A stretch of 64,000 bases of DNA from NCBI GenBank assembly GCA_051876355.1, contig JBJEHU010000066.1, forward strand, positions 1 through 64,000, read 5' to 3'. The notes under the pieces were generated by a model that saw only the letters and a program-made list of their open reading frames with translations, made no database searches and was not told the origin of the DNA. Every line of letters starts with the position of its first letter. The stretch's first letter is position 1. Positions 60,803 through 64,000 of this stretch are shown here, one piece after another. The DNA comes from Olsenella_L sp051876355 (lineage in GTDB: Bacteria; Actinomycetota; Coriobacteriia; Coriobacteriales; Atopobiaceae). A program made the translations under genes and the position numbers.

Positions 60803-62896
60803 ATGACCTCAAGACACCCCGCAGCTCAGCGCTTCCTTGCCGTCCTCCTTTCAGGCGCGCTCATCTTCTCCGGAGGTGCGCTTGCCGCCTGCGACGACGA
60901 GGATATCAGTACCAGCTCCGCCTCGGGCATCGCCGGCACCGATCTCTCGCTTGCAGGCCTGCGTGACCACTACGTCGATACGGATTCCGCCAAGAGCGCA
61001 ACCGTGCTCGTCTATATGGTCGGCTCAGACCTCGAATCCGAATACGGCGCTGCAAGCGCAGACATCCAGGAGATGGTCGACGCCGAGTGCGGCAAGAACG
61101 TGAATATCGTCGTCGAGACCGGAGGCGCAAGCAGCTGGGAGTTCTCGGACGAGGCAGACGGGACTCTTCGCCAGCGCTGGCACATCACAGGAGACGGTGC
61201 CGAACTCCTCGGAGACACAGGTTCTGGCAGCGTGCTCGACGAGAACGAGGTCACTGACTTCATCAGTTTTGCAACCGATGCCTACCCAGCAGACCGCTAC
61301 CTCATGGTCTTCTGGGACCATGGAGGCGGCACGGTGGGCGGCTTCGGCAGCGACGAGAACTATCCGGACGACAAGCCGCTCTCCCTGGCGGATCTCCGCC
61401 AGGCGCTTCTGGATTCGGGCCAGAAGTTCGATATCGTGGGCTTCGATGCCTGCCTCATGGGCACGGTAGAGACGGCATATGCCCTGGAGCCCTGCGCCGA
61501 CTACCTCATCGCCTCCGAGGAGTACGAGCCAGGCGAGGGCTGGTCTTGGACCGGCTTCCTCAGGGAGCTCGAGGATAATCCTTCGACGAGCTCCGTCGAG
61601 CTCGGCAAGCGCGCAATCGATGACTACTATGCGGTCTATAAGGACGAGGACTACACCGATGTCACGCTCTCGCTTGTCGATCTCCGCGAGGTTCCCAATG
61701 TCTACGAGAGCATGAGCAGCTTCCTTGCCTCGGCAGAGTCTGCCATCGCATCAGACAACTCCCGCTTCAAGGAGCTCTCCCAGGCACGCTCCCGTGCCAC
61801 GTCCTTCGCTGATGGCCAGATCGATCAGGTCGACCTCATCGACCTGATCACACGCACCGACTTCGACGGGAAGGATAGCCTCGAGGCTGCTGTCAGGAGC
61901 TGCGTCAAATACCGCTCTGCCACAAGCATCGACGGCGCGAATGGCCTTGCGCTCTACTTCCCCTACGATGAGGTCTCCTCCTACGAAGGCATGCGCTCGA
62001 CGCTCACAGAGATCTCCTATACGAAGCCGACGGAGTTCTACGACTACTTCCTCTCGATCATGGGTTCCTCCTCTTCAGAAGGCACCGGCACAGGCAGCAT
62101 CCTCTCCTCGATCCAGAGCGCTATCTCCTCTACCGCAGGCACAGACGAAGCCGCCTCTTCTGCCTCGGGCGGCGACTTTGCCTCGAGCAGCTCCCAGGAT
62201 TCCTCCTGGTTCAGCGATGTCTCGGAGAGCTTCAGCTACGACGAGCTGCCAAGCGCACTTGAGCTCGCTGAGACCAGCGCTGGGTACATTGTCGAGATGG
62301 ACGATACGCTCTGGGATGCGCTTGCCGACTTCCAGGTCTCTGTCATGCAGCGAAACCCGAAGAACGAGGCAGAGTATATCTATCTTGGCTCCGACAACGT
62401 CTGGGATACCGACGCAGACGACAACATCATTGTCGACTTCGACGGAACCTGGACCGCAATCGATGGCCATATTGTCTCGTTCTTCGGCGACACCCCGACA
62501 GCCCTTGCCGATGGCACCTACAGCTTCACGGGCACGATCCCCGCAATACTCAACGGCGAGGAGCGCATCGATATCATCGTCTACTGGCCGCCTGAGGACC
62601 AGTCCATAGGCTATGTCCAGGGCTGGAGAAGCCACGAGCAGACGCAGAGCCACGTCTTCGGACATGGCCTCAGCAGCTTCTCAACAGGAGACGAGATCGT
62701 CCCGATCTTCGATGTCTACGACGAAGAAGGAAACTGGCTCCGCACGATGGCAGGCGACGCTATCACCATCTCCGACCCCGACAGCATCGAGGTCACCTAC
62801 GAGAGTTCGGGCGATGAGCCGACCTATTTCTGGGGCATGCTCACGACGGTCTACGGCGATGCAATCGACACCGAAGCGCTCGTGATTGAGCAGTAA
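60803..62896 (+). CDS. Clostripain-family (C11) cysteine peptidase lipoprotein
   Basis: A 697-residue secreted protein with a signal peptide ending in a lipobox (GALAAC, Cys30). The C11 catalytic dyad is His173 in FWDHGGGT and Cys217 in FDACLMG. The preceding VLVYMVGSDLES is the usual start of the domain. After about residue 420 a Ser-rich linker (residues ~420-475) leads to a beta-rich domain of unknown family. It should be displayed on the membrane exterior and cut after Arg or Lys. GGAAGG precedes the ATG. Intergenic hairpin repeats follow. Confidence 0.92.
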   Translation: MTSRHPAAQRFLAVLLSGALIFSGGALAACDDEDISTSSASGIAGTDLSLAGLRDHYVDTDSAKSATVLVYMVGSDLESEYGAASADIQEMVDAECGKNVNIVVETGGASSWEFSDEADGTLRQRWHITGDGAELLGDTGSGSVLDENEVTDFISFATDAYPADRYLMVFWDHGGGTVGGFGSDENYPDDKPLSLADLRQALLDSGQKFDIVGFDACLMGTVETAYALEPCADYLIASEEYEPGEGWSWTGFLRELEDNPSTSSVELGKRAIDDYYAVYKDEDYTDVTLSLVDLREVPNVYESMSSFLASAESAIASDNSRFKELSQARSRATSFADGQIDQVDLIDLITRTDFDGKDSLEAAVRSCVKYRSATSIDGANGLALYFPYDEVSSYEGMRSTLTEISYTKPTEFYDYFLSIMGSSSSEGTGTGSILSSIQSAISSTAGTDEAASSASGGDFASSSSQDSSWFSDVSESFSYDELPSALELAETSAGYIVEMDDTLWDALADFQVSVMQRNPKNEAEYIYLGSDNVWDTDADDNIIVDFDGTWTAIDGHIVSFFGDTPTALADGTYSFTGTIPAILNGEERIDIIVYWPPEDQSIGYVQGWRSHEQTQSHVFGHGLSSFSTGDEIVPIFDVYDEEGNWLRTMAGDAITISDPDSIEVTYESSGDEPTYFWGMLTTVYGDAIDTEALVIEQ

Positions 62897-62922
62897 GCAT
62901 GGCCAGATACAGCATCTCTCAT

Positions 62923-63053
62923 GCATTTCGGATTGTGCACACAGCGTGTGCACAATCCCGCTTGCCCTGCCATCAAAGGCCTATGCGCCTCCCCATTGCG
63001 GAGCACTGAAGATCCTGCACGCATGCAGCTGCCGCCAGATGCTGCATGTGTGC
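62923..63053. repeat. Hairpin repeat, copy 1
   Basis: Starts GCATTTC and contains a perfect 13-bp stem: GGATTGTGCACAC (62930-62942), loop AGC, GTGTGCACAATCC (62946-62958). About 90 further bases align weakly with the second copy. Confidence 0.7.
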
Positions 63054-63096
63054 CAATTCGATAGCCTCCCTGCGCAGCATGAGGACCTTCTATAAC

Positions 63097-63229
63097 GCAT
63101 TTCCAATTCGCGACACAGCGTGTCGAGAATTGAGCTGGCCCCACTATCGCAGGCTCATGCGCATCCCCGACAGGGAGCGGCGGGAGCTCTCTATACACGC
63201 AGCTGCAGAAGAAGGCTTGAGAGTATGCC
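63097..63229. repeat. Hairpin repeat, copy 2
   Basis: Starts GCATTTC and contains CAATTCGCGACAC (63104-63116), loop AGC, GTGTCGAGAATTG (63120-63132): 12 of 13 pairs. Compared with copy 1, five pairs changed on both sides and stay complementary. Confidence 0.7.
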
Positions 63230-63295
63230 AGATACGTGCAGCCTCCTGAAGCAGCCTGCCTGTCTCGTTTCGCACCTACCTTCCTCCGAAAGGAC

Positions 63296-63345
63296 GAGAG
63301 CGGACCCTCGCTATGCGGGAAATCCGCTCTCAACTTTTGCTTTCG
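63296..63345 (+). terminator. Terminator-like hairpin
   Basis: GAGAGCGGA (63296-63304) pairs with TCCGCTCTC (63323-63331), with an inner CCC/GGG, followed by AACTTTTGCTTTC. It is 400 bases past the clostripain gene and 60 bases before the convergent transaldolase stop. Confidence 0.6.
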
Positions 63346-63405
63346 CGTACCCAGACAGCCCCTGCATCCCTCGGCCGTTGCAGAGGCACGGGCACCATGC
63401 AAGCG

Positions 63406-64000
63406 CTATGCCTGCTCCCCTGTGACCTTGGCCCAGTCCGCATCGAACTTGGCCCTGCCCTCGGTGGTCAGAGGATGCCGGATGCACTTCCTGAGCGTCG
63501 CGAACGGGACCGTGGCGATGTCTGCGCCGAGAAGCGCTGCCTGCGTCACGTGGTTTGCAGAGCGCACGGAGGCCGCGATGATCTCAGGGCCTCCCTCCTC
63601 GTCCCACCAGCCATAGGAGTAGTTCTTCACGCACTGGATGACCTGGGCGAGCTGCCCCACGCCGTCGTCTCCGATATCGTCGAAGCGGCCGATGAAGGGG
63701 CTGATGTAGCGGGCGCCGGCACGGGCTGCCAGAAGCGCCTGCGGCGCCGAGAACACGAGCGTCATGTTCACGCGGATGCCCTCCCCGGCAAGCGTGCGCG
63801 TGGCGGGGAGGCTCTCCTCGCAGATCGGGAGCTTGATCACGATATTGGGGGCAAGGGCGGCAAGGCGCCTGCCATCCTGGACCATGTCCTCCGTCGTCTT
63901 TGCCTGGGACTCCGCAGAGACCGGAAGCCCCTCGCAGGCCTCGCAGATCTTCTTCATGTGCCCCTCGAAGTCATTGAGCCTGCCTCCGGTCTTCGCATAG
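63406..64000 (-). CDS. Transaldolase / fructose-6-phosphate aldolase family, 5' end beyond the window
   Basis: The open frame continues to the right edge, so the N-terminal ~30 residues are missing. The Schiff-base Lys is in NIVIKLPICEE; MTLVFSAPQALLAARAGARY and SPFIGRFDDIG are typical of the short (FSA/TalC) subfamily. Members interconvert fructose 6-phosphate with dihydroxyacetone and glyceraldehyde 3-phosphate, or act as transaldolases. The reading at the edge (YAKTGGRLNDFEGH) fits the expected alpha-helix before VSAE. Confidence 0.92.
   Translation of the reverse strand, partial: YAKTGGRLNDFEGHMKKICEACEGLPVSAESQAKTTEDMVQDGRRLAALAPNIVIKLPICEESLPATRTLAGEGIRVNMTLVFSAPQALLAARAGARYISPFIGRFDDIGDDGVGQLAQVIQCVKNYSYGWWDEEGGPEIIAASVRSANHVTQAALLGADIATVPFATLRKCIRHPLTTEGRAKFDADWAKVTGEQA

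Noticed and set aside
62851..63402. 183-codon minus-strand ORF across the hairpin repeats
   Set aside because: It has no ribosome site and overlaps the clostripain end. Its internal repeats are explained by the hairpin elements.
1..64000. tRNA genes, insertion sequences, phage genes
   Set aside because: I looked for T-arm-like GGTTCGA patterns, transposase motifs and terminal inverted repeats between genes and saw none that I could support.

Overview
The window looks like chromosome from a high-GC, probably anaerobic actinomycete. The best guess is Coriobacteriia (an Olsenella/Collinsella/Atopobium-like gut or oral bacterium). This rests on the actinobacterial 5' end of a 16S rRNA at the left edge, strong G/C third-position use, tight gene packing, and the gene set: adenine deaminase, GH78/GH3 glycosidases with a GPH symporter, a permease-binding-protein OpuB fusion, DUF438/hemerythrin and ferredoxin-PPOX proteins. 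The genus is inference. No phage, insertion sequence, CRISPR array or tRNA gene was recognised.

Layout. 1-0.6 kb: start of a 16S rRNA on the minus strand and its leader. 0.6-15.8 kb: a PP2C phosphatase-Nudix pair, adenine deaminase, a SEC-C methionine aminopeptidase, a SWIM/SNF2 helicase, a lipoprotein, an AlbA-type ATP-binding gene framed by 120-bp direct repeats, a TMEM175-like channel, glycerol dehydrogenase, DUF1805, a YhbY RNA-binding protein and a DUF4143 ATPase. 15.8-16.25 kb: a 24-bp tandem array and two copies of a 48-bp palindrome, interrupted by two 100-N gaps. 16.25-18.8 kb: a tRNA-dihydrouridine synthase and a hipBA module. 18.9-33 kb: a rhamnoside-utilisation locus (GPH transporter, GH78, GH3, divergent AraC), a PhzF protein, a large orphan protein, a two-gene NAD-epimerase operon, DUF488 and a TipA-like MerR. 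33.2-39.5 kb: a CxxxxC flavoprotein, a cupin-DUF438 operon, a class-M sirtuin with its macrodomain partner, and a ferredoxin-PPOX protein. 39.5-42.4 kb: an osmoprotectant-type ABC transporter with an Rrf2 regulator. 42.6-48.8 kb: a six-gene operon of a polar amino-acid ABC transporter, an Amt-PII fusion and a MalY/PatB C-S lyase. 48.8-64 kb: radical SAM, AbiE with a frameshifted toxin gene, xpt, a hydroxyacyl-CoA dehydrogenase with divergent TetR, DUF5131-esterase, an orphan protein, dinJ-yafQ, aldo/keto reductase, PPOX, a clostripain-family lipoprotein, a pair of covarying hairpin repeats, and a transaldolase cut by the window end.

Three observations stand out. (1) The GPH/GH78/GH3 operon and the distant epimerase operon have the same three-site operator (ACAG cores spaced 20 and 13 bp, about 65 bp before each start codon), so they probably form one AraC-controlled regulon. 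(2) An ammonium-channel gene is fused to a PII domain. It lacks one of the twin pore histidines and the uridylylated T-loop tyrosine, and it sits between a putative sulfur-amino-acid importer and a C-S lyase. (3) Two neighbouring intergenic hairpins have diverged with five compensatory base-pair changes.

Domain calls come from motif recognition by eye. Nothing was searched or computed, so family names are stronger than substrate assignments.
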